Shown here piece after piece: positions 26,355-35,835 of a DNA stretch of 64,000 nucleotides; the first letter of the stretch is position 1; each line of letters starts with the position of its first letter. The notes under the pieces were generated by a model. It was given only the letters and a program-made list of their open reading frames with translations, ran no database searches and was not told the origin of the DNA. The stretch comes from Gimesia alba (lineage in GTDB: Bacteria; Planctomycetota; Planctomycetia; Planctomycetales; Planctomycetaceae): positions 6,827,917-6,891,916 of the forward strand of contig NZ_CP036269.1 in assembly GCF_007744675.1 (NCBI RefSeq). The letters run 5' to 3'. A program made the position numbers and the translations under genes.

Positions 26355-27430
26355 AGAAGTTAATTCACAGATTTCGTGTTCTTCTCGTCCTTTTTCCCAT
26401 CGTTGGATTCCCGAATCAGGCACTCTCGCAAGAACTGAAAACCAACTCGCTGAAAATGGAACTGCGGAGCATCCCGGCGGGTGAGTTCGACATGGGTTTC
26501 AATCACAGCGGTGGATTCGAGGAACTGATGACCGATTTCCCGCGTTCCATCACGCCCCGGGATATCGCCGGCGAGGAACGCCCAATCCATCGGGTACGGA
26601 TCAGCAAAGCGTTTGAGATGGGAGCACACGAGGTTACGATTGGCCAGTTTCGCCAATTCTGCGAGGCGACGGGATATCGAACGACCGGCGAGACAAGCGG
26701 TGCAGGTAGTGTGGGCTTCGCACCTGTCGGAGTCGAGCAAGCAACACAGACCGGAAAACAACGCACTTTTTCCCAACGGCCTGAATTCACGTGGCGTTCG
26801 CCGGGCTTCGCGCAGAATGAATCGCATCCTGTGGTAGGGGTGAGCTGGGAAGACGCAAATGCGTTCTGTCGATGGCTCAGTAAAAAAGAGGGAACTACTT
26901 ATCGGCTGCCGACTGAAGCAGAGTGGGAGTATGTGTGCCGAGCAGGGAACAGCAACTGGTTCAGCTTCGGAGATGCGTTCCGCGGTCGCATCCAGCAGCA
27001 TGCCAACGTCGCAGACTTCACACTGGAACACAAACATCCCGGTCTGGTGATGCGACAATGGCTGGTGGATCCGCAAAAAGATCCGGGCGATGCGTTTGCT
27101 TTTACTGCACCCGTAGGCAGTTTTCAGGCCAACGCGTGGGGTGTTTACGATCTGCACGGCAATGTATGGGAATGGTGTCAGGATCGCTATCTCGCGAAAC
27201 TCTACCAACGCCGCGCGGTAAAAACAGGAACCTCCATTGACCCGCTCAATTTAGAGTCTCAGGACGACCTGGATGACTGGCGCGTCATCCGCGGCGGCGC
27301 GTGGTCTACCGGACCGCTCCTCTGCCGCGCACAGGCCCGTGGGTTCTTTGGTTCTTCCAGTGCTGCCTGTTACATCGGCTTTCGCGTGGTCTGCGAACTC
27401 CCTCCCAGCAAACAACAGACTGGCAATTAA
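26351..27430 (+). CDS. Secreted formylglycine-generating-enzyme-like (SUMF1/FGE-fold) protein
   Basis: 359 residues with a Sec signal peptide. The FGE-sulfatase fold is complete: SIPAGEFDMG, HEVTIGQFRQF, HPVVGVSWEDANAFCRWLS, YRLPTEAEWEYVCRAG, GNVWEWCQD and GFRVV. In true FGE two cysteines five apart follow the RxxxGG motif; here the stretch is RGGAWSTGPLLC, so the first cysteine is Thr and only the second remains. Sulfatase activation is therefore doubtful despite the two sulfatases downstream; a binding or structural role is possible. ATGA overlap with the DUF1552 gene. Confidence 0.85.
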   Translation: MKKLIHRFRVLLVLFPIVGFPNQALSQELKTNSLKMELRSIPAGEFDMGFNHSGGFEELMTDFPRSITPRDIAGEERPIHRVRISKAFEMGAHEVTIGQFRQFCEATGYRTTGETSGAGSVGFAPVGVEQATQTGKQRTFSQRPEFTWRSPGFAQNESHPVVGVSWEDANAFCRWLSKKEGTTYRLPTEAEWEYVCRAGNSNWFSFGDAFRGRIQQHANVADFTLEHKHPGLVMRQWLVDPQKDPGDAFAFTAPVGSFQANAWGVYDLHGNVWEWCQDRYLAKLYQRRAVKTGTSIDPLNLESQDDLDDWRVIRGGAWSTGPLLCRAQARGFFGSSSAACYIGFRVVCELPPSKQQTGN

Positions 27431-27555
27431 GATCGTTCTCAAACTGGCAGATGACAATATATCTCATATCGCAGCGGCAATTTCTCATTGTAGTCCATGA
27501 TTCCTTTGCTAAACTGGATGGTTTCCCCCTCGACTGAAGCTTTAGCCATCATTTC

Positions 27556-28995
27556 ATGAGAGTCTTTCCAGTGAAGCATTTTTTCTTTCTCTGTCTGATC
27601 TTTCTGGCGCAGCCATTGTCGGCTGCCGAGCATCCTAACATCGTTCTGGTATTCATTGATGATATGGGCTGGGGCGACTTTTCCTGCTTCGGCAATACAA
27701 AAGCAATCACCCCGCACATTGACAGTCTCGCCAAAGAAGGTATCCGTTTCGAACAGTTTTATGTCAATTCGCCGATCTGCTCGCCCTCTCGCGTGGCGAT
27801 CTCGACAGGGCAGTATCCGCACCGCCACCGGATTACCTCGTATCTTGCCAGCCGCAAAGCAAACAACGATCGAGGAATCGTAGACTGGCTCGATCCCGCG
27901 GCGCCGATGCTGGCCCGATTTCTGAAACAGGCCGGCTACACCACCGCGCATTGCGGGAAATGGCATATGGGAGGACAGCGGGATGTGGACGATGCCCCCG
28001 CCATTACAACGTACGGTTTTGATATTTCACTGACGAATTTCGAAGGCATGGGAGCGAAGCTGCTGCCGCTAACGGAAGTGCCGCTCAAAAACGGAGGGAT
28101 CAAGAAAGGACGTATCTGGCAAGATGCCACCCGTCTGGGGGAACCGGTCAAGTGGATGCTGCGTTCCAAAATCACCGGTGGTTTTGCCGACAAAGCAGTG
28201 GCATTCATCGATCAGTCTCAAAAGAATAATCGGCCATTCTACATAAATATCTGGCCCGATGACGTACACACGCCCCTGTTTCCTTCCGTTGGGAACTGGG
28301 CCGACTCTCAGCGGGGGCTCTATCTGTCCGTTCTGGAAGAGATGGATCGGCAGCTGGCGCGGCTCTTTGATCGCATTCAGAAAGATCCCGCTCTGCGCAA
28401 GAACACATTAATCTTGATCTGCTCGGATAATGGCCCTGAAAAAAACGCAGGATCCGCGGGTCCCTTCCGGGGATTGAAGGCAACTCTGTTTGAAGGGGGC
28501 ATCCGTTCGCCGCTGATTGTCTGGGGGCCCGGTTTCATCGCTCCGTCAAAGGAAGGCACGATTAACAAAACCTCTGTCTTCGCTGCCATTGATCTCGTTC
28601 CCTCTCTCTTGGATCTGGCCGATGTATCTACCCCCAAAGAAGTACACTTTGATGGGGAAGATCTCGCGAAAACACTCATTGGAAAGTCGCATCAGTCCCG
28701 ATCAGCGCCGCTGTTTTTCAGGCGTCCTCCGGATCGGAAAGAGTTTCGCCATTTGAAAAACCTGCCCGATCTGGCAGTGAGGGAAGGGAAATGGAAGCTG
28801 CTGTGTGACTATGATGGGAAACGTCCTCAACTGTATGATCTCGATACCGATCCCGGAGAAGCGATGAACCTTGCAGAGCAACATCCCGATCTGACCGGGC
28901 GGCTGATCAAAGAGGTCATTGCGTGGAATGCCACGATGCCCGCTGACGCCGGCGATCCGAATTTCAACAAGACGCATAATACATCAGAACAATAA
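27556..28995 (+). CDS. Secreted sulfatase (arylsulfatase family)
   Basis: 479 residues with a Sec signal peptide (about 1-24, ending LSAAE). Type I sulfatase: metal site FIDDMGWGD, active-site C-S-P-S-R at residues 75-79 with the cysteine that becomes formylglycine, GYTTAHCGKWHMGG, and the second metal site ICSDNGPEKN. It should remove sulfate esters from an organic substrate, probably a polysaccharide (inference from family and operon). It lies 125 bp after the FGE-like gene and 36 bp before the next sulfatase. Confidence 0.92.
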   Translation: MRVFPVKHFFFLCLIFLAQPLSAAEHPNIVLVFIDDMGWGDFSCFGNTKAITPHIDSLAKEGIRFEQFYVNSPICSPSRVAISTGQYPHRHRITSYLASRKANNDRGIVDWLDPAAPMLARFLKQAGYTTAHCGKWHMGGQRDVDDAPAITTYGFDISLTNFEGMGAKLLPLTEVPLKNGGIKKGRIWQDATRLGEPVKWMLRSKITGGFADKAVAFIDQSQKNNRPFYINIWPDDVHTPLFPSVGNWADSQRGLYLSVLEEMDRQLARLFDRIQKDPALRKNTLILICSDNGPEKNAGSAGPFRGLKATLFEGGIRSPLIVWGPGFIAPSKEGTINKTSVFAAIDLVPSLLDLADVSTPKEVHFDGEDLAKTLIGKSHQSRSAPLFFRRPPDRKEFRHLKNLPDLAVREGKWKLLCDYDGKRPQLYDLDTDPGEAMNLAEQHPDLTGRLIKEVIAWNATMPADAGDPNFNKTHNTSEQ

Positions 28996-29031
28996 CAAAC
29001 AAAGAAACCATTTATTAAAAGCACAAACGTG

Positions 29032-30714
29032 ATGCGCACCACAACCATGATTTATTCTGCAGTCTGCCTGATCTGTGCGATGTTCGTCGCACAGCTATCC
29101 TCTGCTGCTGCCGCCGAGCGTCCTAATATCGTTCTGATTCTGGCAGATGACCTGGGCTATTCGGATTTAGGTTGTTACGGCGGTGAGATCAAGACGCCTC
29201 ACATCGACGCACTGGCGGCCGGTGGTGTTCGCTTTACCCAGCTCTACAACTCGGCACGCTGTTGCCCCACGCGTGCGTCGTTGATGACGGGCCTGTATCC
29301 TTCCCAGGCGGGTATTGGTGATTTCACCACGCCGAAACCCAACAGGAAACGCGGGCCGGGATATCTGGGTCGTTTGAACAATCGCTGTGCCACACTGGCT
29401 GAAGTCTTGAAACCTGCCGGCTATGGCTGCTACTACGTCGGTAAGTGGCACATGCATCCGGAGACAGGGCCCATCAAGCGGGGCTTTGATGAATTTTATG
29501 GTTATACGAAAGGCCATTCGCACGATCAATATGATGCGGACTATTACATTCGGCTGCCTCAGGGACGGAACAAAGAAATCGACCCGCCCACCGATCAATA
29601 TTATGCCACTGATGTCTTCAATCAGTACGCATTGGAGTTCATTCGGCAAGGACAGAAAACGGACAAACCCTGGTTTCTGTTTCTCGGTCATTCGTCGCCT
29701 CACTTTCCCGTGCAGGCACCCGCGGAACGTGCTGACAAATACGAGGCCCTCTATCGACGTGGCTGGGACATGCTTCGCGCGGAACGCTATGACCGCATGC
29801 AGCAACTTGGCTTGATCGACGGCAAGCACTGGAAACTGACTCCCCGATCGATCGTGCCCGTTGATCGAGATGACATCGCCAACGGTTTTTCCGGCCAGCC
29901 GAACCCTGCCTGGGATTCATTAGACGAAGCACGCCGACACGATCTGGCTCGACGCATGGCCGTGTTTGCTGCGATGGTGGAAGGGGTTGATACCGGGGTC
30001 GGGCAGATCATCAAACATTTGAAAAAAACGAAAGACTTGGAAAATACGCTGATTCTCTTTCTGAGTGATAACGGTGCCTGTTATGAATGGGGGCCGTTCG
30101 GATTTGATGGTGTCTCGCGAAAAGGGACCACCATTCTGCGAACTGGGGCCGAGCTAAGAAAGACCGGGGGCCGGGGAACCCATCAGTCTTACGGCAGTGG
30201 CTGGGCCAATCTGGGAAATACTCCATTTCGGCTTTATAAGCATTTCACGCATGAAGGAGGCATCAGCAGTCCCTTCATCGCACACTGGCCCCAAGGAATT
30301 GACAAGCCGAACCGCTGGGTTCGAGATCCCGCTCACGTGATGGATCTGCTGCCTACACTGATTGAAGTTGCGGGTGCAACCTATCCGGAAAAGCAAAATG
30401 GGAACACGTTGACTCCCCTTGAAGGAACAAGTTTGCTGCCTGCGTTGCGTGGCGAACAACTTCCCGAGAGAACGATCGGATTTGATCATCAGGCCGCACA
30501 TGCGTTAAGAAAAGGGGACTGGAAAATTGTCTGGTCAAAACGAATGCCCACGGAAATCAAATGGGAACTTTATAACCTGGCCGATGACCGCTGCGAACTG
30601 CACGACCTCGCAGACCAATATCCTGATCGCGTACGAGCAATGTCAGCCGAGTGGGAAGACTGGGCACGGCACGTCGGCGTGACCTGGGAAGAAAACAAGA
30701 CAAAGGGGCCTTAG
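29032..30714 (+). CDS. Secreted sulfatase (arylsulfatase A-like)
   Basis: 560 residues with a Sec signal peptide (about 1-27, ending SSAAAAE). Sulfatase motifs: ILADDLGYSDLGCYGG (metal), C-C-P-T-R with the modified cysteine near residue 78, YYVGKWHMH, and FLSDNGACYEWG. It differs from the sulfatase before it (C-S-P-S-R), so the two probably act on different linkages. ATG 29032 is preferred to the overlapping GTG 29029. It is last in the plus-strand run; the M56 gene converges on it 47 bp away with no clear terminator between. Confidence 0.92.
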   Translation: MRTTTMIYSAVCLICAMFVAQLSSAAAAERPNIVLILADDLGYSDLGCYGGEIKTPHIDALAAGGVRFTQLYNSARCCPTRASLMTGLYPSQAGIGDFTTPKPNRKRGPGYLGRLNNRCATLAEVLKPAGYGCYYVGKWHMHPETGPIKRGFDEFYGYTKGHSHDQYDADYYIRLPQGRNKEIDPPTDQYYATDVFNQYALEFIRQGQKTDKPWFLFLGHSSPHFPVQAPAERADKYEALYRRGWDMLRAERYDRMQQLGLIDGKHWKLTPRSIVPVDRDDIANGFSGQPNPAWDSLDEARRHDLARRMAVFAAMVEGVDTGVGQIIKHLKKTKDLENTLILFLSDNGACYEWGPFGFDGVSRKGTTILRTGAELRKTGGRGTHQSYGSGWANLGNTPFRLYKHFTHEGGISSPFIAHWPQGIDKPNRWVRDPAHVMDLLPTLIEVAGATYPEKQNGNTLTPLEGTSLLPALRGEQLPERTIGFDHQAAHALRKGDWKIVWSKRMPTEIKWELYNLADDRCELHDLADQYPDRVRAMSAEWEDWARHVGVTWEENKTKGP

Positions 30715-30761
30715 AAAGCACGGTCGACGCGTTTGCTGTAAACATATCTGTTTAAGCCGTC

Positions 30762-33700
30762 TTACTTGGCCTTTGGTTTTTCTTCTAATTTGCGACGCCG
30801 CTCGCGGGAATAGTCACGCATCGATTTCAGCTGCAATCGTTGTTGTTCGGACAGAGGGCCTAAGCCAATCTCTCGCTTTTCTCCAGGCATCATGTTCACG
30901 GAGGCACCGGTGAGCGAAATGCCGCCTCCATCTGGTTGTTTGAAACTGCGACTGATGGTGGCCCGATAGAGGGGCGGAATCTGGTTGTATACAAAACCCT
31001 GTTCCTTCAACTCTTGAGGCAGGTCGCTCCAATACTGGTTGAATGTAATCTCCGGCCAGCCTGCGTCTGCTTCAAGCTGAGTCGTAAGATCCACCGTCTG
31101 CATCTCATTGGGGACTTCATCCAATTCAGTTTTCAGACCGGCCCAGGGTAGCAGTTTGATTTTTTTCTCCGCTTGGATCCGATCACTTCTGACGAGGGCA
31201 AAACCGGCCTCGGGATGCATCGCCAGAAGATAATATTTTTCCTCTTTTGGAGGATAGAGCTCAAATTGACCGGATGCATCGGATACCGTCATCACATGTT
31301 CGAGCCGATTACGGATTCGTCCCAGCACCAGGGCCACGTGATACGTCTGATAGGGAATGGACTGATCAACGGGTAAGATCAAAGCGACCTCTGCGTCTTC
31401 AATCGGCGTCCCTTTCTGATCCACAATGGTCCCTGCCATTTTTGATGTGGGATCGAGACGCAAATCGTTCTCTGTTTTTATTTTGTCATAGCGGAAGTCG
31501 GTCCGAGGCCACAAGCTACCTTCACTGTGACCATTGAATTTATATTTACGAGTCAGTTCCCAGATTTTCTTTTTCGTTGGTTGATACAGCCCCGCTTCCC
31601 TTGCGCCTCTTGTAATATAATAGGCGGGCCTGATCAGCAAGGTGTCGGGCAGCGTCCCAAAGAGATCGTCGATTTCTTCCCAGGTGATAATTTCTTCGCC
31701 TTCCAGCAGAATCACGTGTTTTGCAATCACAAACGACAACTTGGCTGTAGGAAGCTGCTTTACAGGGAGCGATGCATCTGTGTTGGTTGTCTTTTTGATC
31801 TGATCATCGGGTAATGTTGTTTTGATACTCTCAGCTTTGGGAACTGGTGGCGTCTCCTTGTTTTCGCTGTCTGGCAGCTGTGACAAATCAAACTCCACTC
31901 GAGTCTCTTGACTGGGATCGATATTGACGATCTTTTTAGGTCCGTTAGGATAATTCAAAGAAACTTCCACCTGCTGTTTTTCGTTACCTTCTTTAAGGTC
32001 AACGGCCAGACCACGAAACGTTGCTGTTCCCCCATCGTCAGTCACTTCGACGGGAGTGTCCGCACCAATCAGTTCACCATAGCGACTGTCTGGAATCGGG
32101 TGGAAGTCGACCCCTTGTCGCACACTGACTAAAGGTTTTCCTCTGCGCTGAGACAGTTTGCTCAAATCGCCTCGAATGTTGACGATCAGGTCACGACGCT
32201 CAGGCACAACGATGGACGTGTGCTGTCCTGCCTGGAGATCGTGAATGATCGCACGGGCTCCATTTTCCGCTTCGACAATACATAGGTAGTGTGAGTCTTT
32301 CGTGAGTTGATCCAGTTCAAAGCGGCCTTGCGCATCCGTGGTGGCAATGAGCTCTCCCCAAAAACCATTTTTCGATCCAGTATAGCCTAAAGAGCGTCCC
32401 TCTTTCGTAATTTCATGTTTCAGAAACAGCTTGGCATTCACCATAGGTTTCCCCGTCGGATCCTGAATCATGCCGGTGGTCTTCTGGCTGGCGGTCAGAG
32501 AAAGCGTCGTTTCTTTTGTCGAACGTAAATCCTGAGACTTGACGTATAAAGGTTCATACCCTGGCGCTGTCACCTTGATGGAATAGTTTGTGTCTGCCAG
32601 ATGTTCCAGGAGTAACTCCCCCTGCTCGTTGACCGTCTGTTTCTGAATGGGACCATGCACGTTTCCATTCCATCCAGGGTGTACCACCACAGTGGCTCCT
32701 GAAATGAGTTCTTGTTTCTGATTTTGCATACGCAATAAATGAGTGAACCCCGGTTTGAGAACAATCGAAATATCTTTGCGCTGTTCCCCCGGTTTTAATA
32801 TCAAAGGACCAATAAGAGCGGGTGCATATCCTTCAGGGAAATAACGTAACCAAATGGTCCCGGGAGGGGGTTTGGTTGAAAACTGATCAACAAACTGCCC
32901 CACAGTACTCTGTCTACTGTTGCCTCCATTCTTGCTTTCATAATACAGATAACCTTTTGTGGTGGCCGGTGAGCCATCTTCAAGTACGATCCGCCCTGAA
33001 ACCATGGCACTCTCAGCAGGCGCTGGAGAAACAGCTGCAGGAGTGTTATTTTCTGCCGTCTTCTGTTTTGCTTGTGGATTCAATGGCAGGTTCTTGATTT
33101 CAATATACTCAAACGGTCTGCTCTGGAATTCGAAATGATCCAGGTTTTCGAGTTTCAGGTCTTTGAATTTTGCCTTGTAGATAGAGTAGGCGCCTTGCGT
33201 GAAACTTGTATTTGCCGTTTGGCCGGTATGATGAATATTACCTTGTTTGTCGATAGCGACGATTCGCATTTCGCGGTCCTGGATATCATGCATAGCAACC
33301 ACGACAATATCATCCTTCTGAGTAAAGGGCCCCGACATCTGTGCGTGATACACGATCGGCTGATTCTGTCGTAAAGCGGATTCGGTAAGCCCTACATCCC
33401 CAAAGCTATTATCCGCGTCCATTTTGATTTTGGTTTCCCACTTGCCATTGGCAAGACCCACACGCAAATCAACTGACTTCAGGTCCTGATTCGCGGCAAA
33501 GACCTGGGCATAATACTCTTTGGATCTTTCTTCTCCCTTTAAAGCGACAAATGCACTGCCAGCTGGTTCTTTGTTGGAAACGGTCCAACTGAGCGTTGCG
33601 TTCTGAGGCAGGTTTTTCACGCGAAACACGAGTTGCCGACCAATTTGATTTTCATTGACAGGGATGGATACACCATGCACCCGATAAGGACGCGGTGACA

Positions 33701-35006
33701 GTGTAGTACCTTCAGTATCCCACCAACGCTGTGGTGTTTCGTTATACGTCCCGATTGACAAGACTTCGATATTTCCGTCCAGAGAGTATGGCTCGGTTGA
33801 ATCTGCTCCCACTTTTACTTCTGTTTCCTGCTGTTCCACTTCTGGCACTACCGTTTTCTCAGCATACGTTGACCAGACAGCCGGACCGCCGATTAGCAAA
33901 AGTGCGAGCACGGCATAAGTCATACCGCGCGTCAGCCGGAGTGGCTCGCGCAGTGGTTCGCCGAATAACCGCGCCACGCGACGGCGGACTTCAGAAGGAG
34001 AGTGACCGTTGGCAGCCAGCGACGCCAGTTCCGGGTTCGTCGCAAGATTCGGCTTGGAAAGCTCAACCACTCTCAGGAGTGCCGTGGCATAGCGGACCTT
34101 GCGTTCAAAATTGGACGTCGCTTGGTCTCGACACGTCAGCTCATCGCAACAAAATTCGCGTAAGCCGCTGATTTGTCGGCTTAAATACCAAAGCGCTGGA
34201 TTAAAGAACAGGATCGCTTCAGCCAGTCGCTGCAGCAGATTCACCCACATATCATAGCGCCGTACATGCGCCAGTTCGTGTGCCAGGATCATCTCCAGTT
34301 CATCGGGTGTGAGTCCGCTGACTACAGAGGCCGGCAACAGGATGAGGGGCCGAATCAAGCCAACGACTGTAGGAACGACGATGTGTTCGGCTTCTGCCAG
34401 TACGGGAACAATTTTCATCGACCATTGCTTCGCCAGTGAACGCAGCGATTCGACGAGCGGCCCGTCTTTGATTACCGTCGCTTGTCGACTCAGCCGATTG
34501 ACTTTGATCATTGAGACAATCAACCGCGCCAGCATAAACCCCACACCGAAAACATAAACGGCGACAATCCAGGGAGTGATCGGCAACCATTCGCGTAAAG
34601 TCCAGCCCGGTGAGTCTACAACAGGCGAAGTTTGATTCGCGGAATTGCTCTCTGCGCTCTCAATTGATGGCTCAAAAGTTTGGAATTTCGCCGGAATAAA
34701 ATATGTAGACTTTTCAGCAGTGGAAATACGCGATTCAGAGGGAGCATTTGCAGTTGGCGCATTAGAAACTGAATCGACATGCTCATCCGACGAATTGATA
34801 ACCAGAAAAGTAACGGGCAAGGCTGCTATTCCGACCAGCAAAGCAAACACATTCAGAGTATAACGTCGTTCAACGGATTCGTTTTTCCAAATCAGATTCA
34901 GACACCATACGACAACAGCCAGCACAGCAAATTGCCAGATCGAATGCAATAACGTCAGACATACTTGGGTACTGAAAGCGGGGTCAATTAAAGTCTGTCC
35001 GATCAT
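30762..35006 (-). CDS. BlaR1/MecR1-type M56 metalloprotease with long carboxypeptidase-regulatory-like extension
   Basis: 1,414 residues. The N-terminal third is the M56 sensor protease: four membrane helices (about 13-30, 47-68, 147-167 and 375-395) with the zinc motif HELAH near residue 242 between the third and fourth, and CCDE further on. In place of a penicillin-binding sensor the outer part has about 1,000 residues with several carboxypeptidase-regulatory-like beta domains (such as GTIVDQKGTPIEDAEVALIL and GMIQDPTGKPMVNAKLFL). It should cleave or trigger the BlaI-like repressor encoded just upstream (TAATG overlap). The ligand is unknown; beta-lactam sensing is not supported. Confidence 0.88.
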   Translation of the reverse strand: MIGQTLIDPAFSTQVCLTLLHSIWQFAVLAVVVWCLNLIWKNESVERRYTLNVFALLVGIAALPVTFLVINSSDEHVDSVSNAPTANAPSESRISTAEKSTYFIPAKFQTFEPSIESAESNSANQTSPVVDSPGWTLREWLPITPWIVAVYVFGVGFMLARLIVSMIKVNRLSRQATVIKDGPLVESLRSLAKQWSMKIVPVLAEAEHIVVPTVVGLIRPLILLPASVVSGLTPDELEMILAHELAHVRRYDMWVNLLQRLAEAILFFNPALWYLSRQISGLREFCCDELTCRDQATSNFERKVRYATALLRVVELSKPNLATNPELASLAANGHSPSEVRRRVARLFGEPLREPLRLTRGMTYAVLALLLIGGPAVWSTYAEKTVVPEVEQQETEVKVGADSTEPYSLDGNIEVLSIGTYNETPQRWWDTEGTTLSPRPYRVHGVSIPVNENQIGRQLVFRVKNLPQNATLSWTVSNKEPAGSAFVALKGEERSKEYYAQVFAANQDLKSVDLRVGLANGKWETKIKMDADNSFGDVGLTESALRQNQPIVYHAQMSGPFTQKDDIVVVAMHDIQDREMRIVAIDKQGNIHHTGQTANTSFTQGAYSIYKAKFKDLKLENLDHFEFQSRPFEYIEIKNLPLNPQAKQKTAENNTPAAVSPAPAESAMVSGRIVLEDGSPATTKGYLYYESKNGGNSRQSTVGQFVDQFSTKPPPGTIWLRYFPEGYAPALIGPLILKPGEQRKDISIVLKPGFTHLLRMQNQKQELISGATVVVHPGWNGNVHGPIQKQTVNEQGELLLEHLADTNYSIKVTAPGYEPLYVKSQDLRSTKETTLSLTASQKTTGMIQDPTGKPMVNAKLFLKHEITKEGRSLGYTGSKNGFWGELIATTDAQGRFELDQLTKDSHYLCIVEAENGARAIIHDLQAGQHTSIVVPERRDLIVNIRGDLSKLSQRRGKPLVSVRQGVDFHPIPDSRYGELIGADTPVEVTDDGGTATFRGLAVDLKEGNEKQQVEVSLNYPNGPKKIVNIDPSQETRVEFDLSQLPDSENKETPPVPKAESIKTTLPDDQIKKTTNTDASLPVKQLPTAKLSFVIAKHVILLEGEEIITWEEIDDLFGTLPDTLLIRPAYYITRGAREAGLYQPTKKKIWELTRKYKFNGHSEGSLWPRTDFRYDKIKTENDLRLDPTSKMAGTIVDQKGTPIEDAEVALILPVDQSIPYQTYHVALVLGRIRNRLEHVMTVSDASGQFELYPPKEEKYYLLAMHPEAGFALVRSDRIQAEKKIKLLPWAGLKTELDEVPNEMQTVDLTTQLEADAGWPEITFNQYWSDLPQELKEQGFVYNQIPPLYRATISRSFKQPDGGGISLTGASVNMMPGEKREIGLGPLSEQQRLQLKSMRDYSRERRRKLEEKPKAK

Positions 35007-35401
35007 TAGGACTGCTCCTTTGCCTTGCGGGTGATGAGCTTTCGAAGTTCAGCGAGTTCACGGGAATTGATGTCGGTGGTTTCCAGCAGGTTAAGCATCA
35101 TCGCCGACGGGGAACCATCGAATAAGCGCGAGAGTAAATCCCCCATGATGCCGCCGGCAATCTGATCTTTTTCTACTTTGGGAGAGAACAGGAACGATTT
35201 GCCTGCCTTCCGCCGCCGTAATAACCCTTTGTCATACATAATATTCAGCGTCGTGATCACCGAACTATGCGCCAGCGGGCGGTTTGCTTCAGATTCCAGT
35301 TTCGCGCGCACCTCTCGGACGGGGAGCGGCGATTCCTCCCATAAAATTTTCAGGATTTCCAATTCCAGTTTTGTCGGGTGTTCTGAACCGGGGCGCGCCA
35401 T
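35006..35401 (-). CDS. BlaI/MecI/CopY-type repressor (pair 1)
   Basis: 131 residues from ATG 35401, chosen for AGGA about eight bases upstream; a longer frame begins at 35449. Winged helix about 10-80 (PTKLELEILKILW, then SSVITTLNIMYDKGLL, RRRKAGKSFLFSP), then a helical dimer arm. It is expected to repress its own operon until the M56 protease removes it. Palindromes that may be its operators lie 50-115 bp upstream at 35451-35516. Its stop overlaps the start of the M56 gene. Confidence 0.9.
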   Translation of the reverse strand: MARPGSEHPTKLELEILKILWEESPLPVREVRAKLESEANRPLAHSSVITTLNIMYDKGLLRRRKAGKSFLFSPKVEKDQIAGGIMGDLLSRLFDGSPSAMMLNLLETTDINSRELAELRKLITRKAKEQS

Positions 35402-35450
35402 CGACGTATTCCTGTTCTTCGAAGAATTTGAATGAAACAAACCTCGCATA

Positions 35451-35464
35451 TCTAATTAATTAGA
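35451..35464. promoter_or_regulatory. Candidate BlaI-type operator 1
   Basis: TCTAATTAATTAGA is a perfect 14-bp palindrome directly upstream of the blaI-like gene. The TCTA...TAGA halves resemble, but do not equal, the classical TACA...TGTA halves. Confidence 0.55.
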
Positions 35465-35502
35465 AGATAATACCACAGAAACACACACAGTCAACACCAT
35501 CT

Positions 35503-35516
35503 TCTATATAATTAGA
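35503..35516. promoter_or_regulatory. Candidate BlaI-type operator 2
   Basis: TCTATATAATTAGA, 14 bp with the same TCTA-N6-TAGA frame as 35451-35464, 52 bp further upstream (five helical turns). Two spaced copies are usual for BlaI/MecI control. Confidence 0.5.
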
Positions 35517-35835
35517 TGATCAAGGTATTGTGACGGTGGTCGGCCCCGTTCGGGAGTCACGATTTACATTAAAAAGATCAATCAAAAGCGTTATGCAGAT
35601 TCGGCGGGAATATTTGTTATAAATCCCTAAAAAAGGTGCATTTCCATCGGAACTATGGGTCCAGATCGCGTATTGATGATCAGACCTAACAAAAACAGCT
35701 TTCTGCTCTGTTTTTGACTTGTCCCATGATTGTCTCTTGTTCGGTTGCCTCTATATGATTGAAGCTGGAAAGCCTTGCTGACTTTTGACTTAGACAAGCA
35801 GCCCCCTGCATTTCATGAATACTGTTGGATAATTT
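35517..35835. other. Intergenic region
   Basis: Lies between the operators and the FG-GAP gene. It must carry a plus-strand promoter; I see no RNA, terminator or small ORF. Confidence 0.4.

Noticed and set aside
26360-27208. 282-codon minus-strand ORF over the FGE-like gene
   Set aside because: Antisense to a clear domain protein; no start signal.
30762-35449. Beta-lactam resistance system from BlaI/BlaR-like genes
   Set aside because: No penicillin-binding sensor domain and no beta-lactamase gene; the M56 proteins carry other outer domains.
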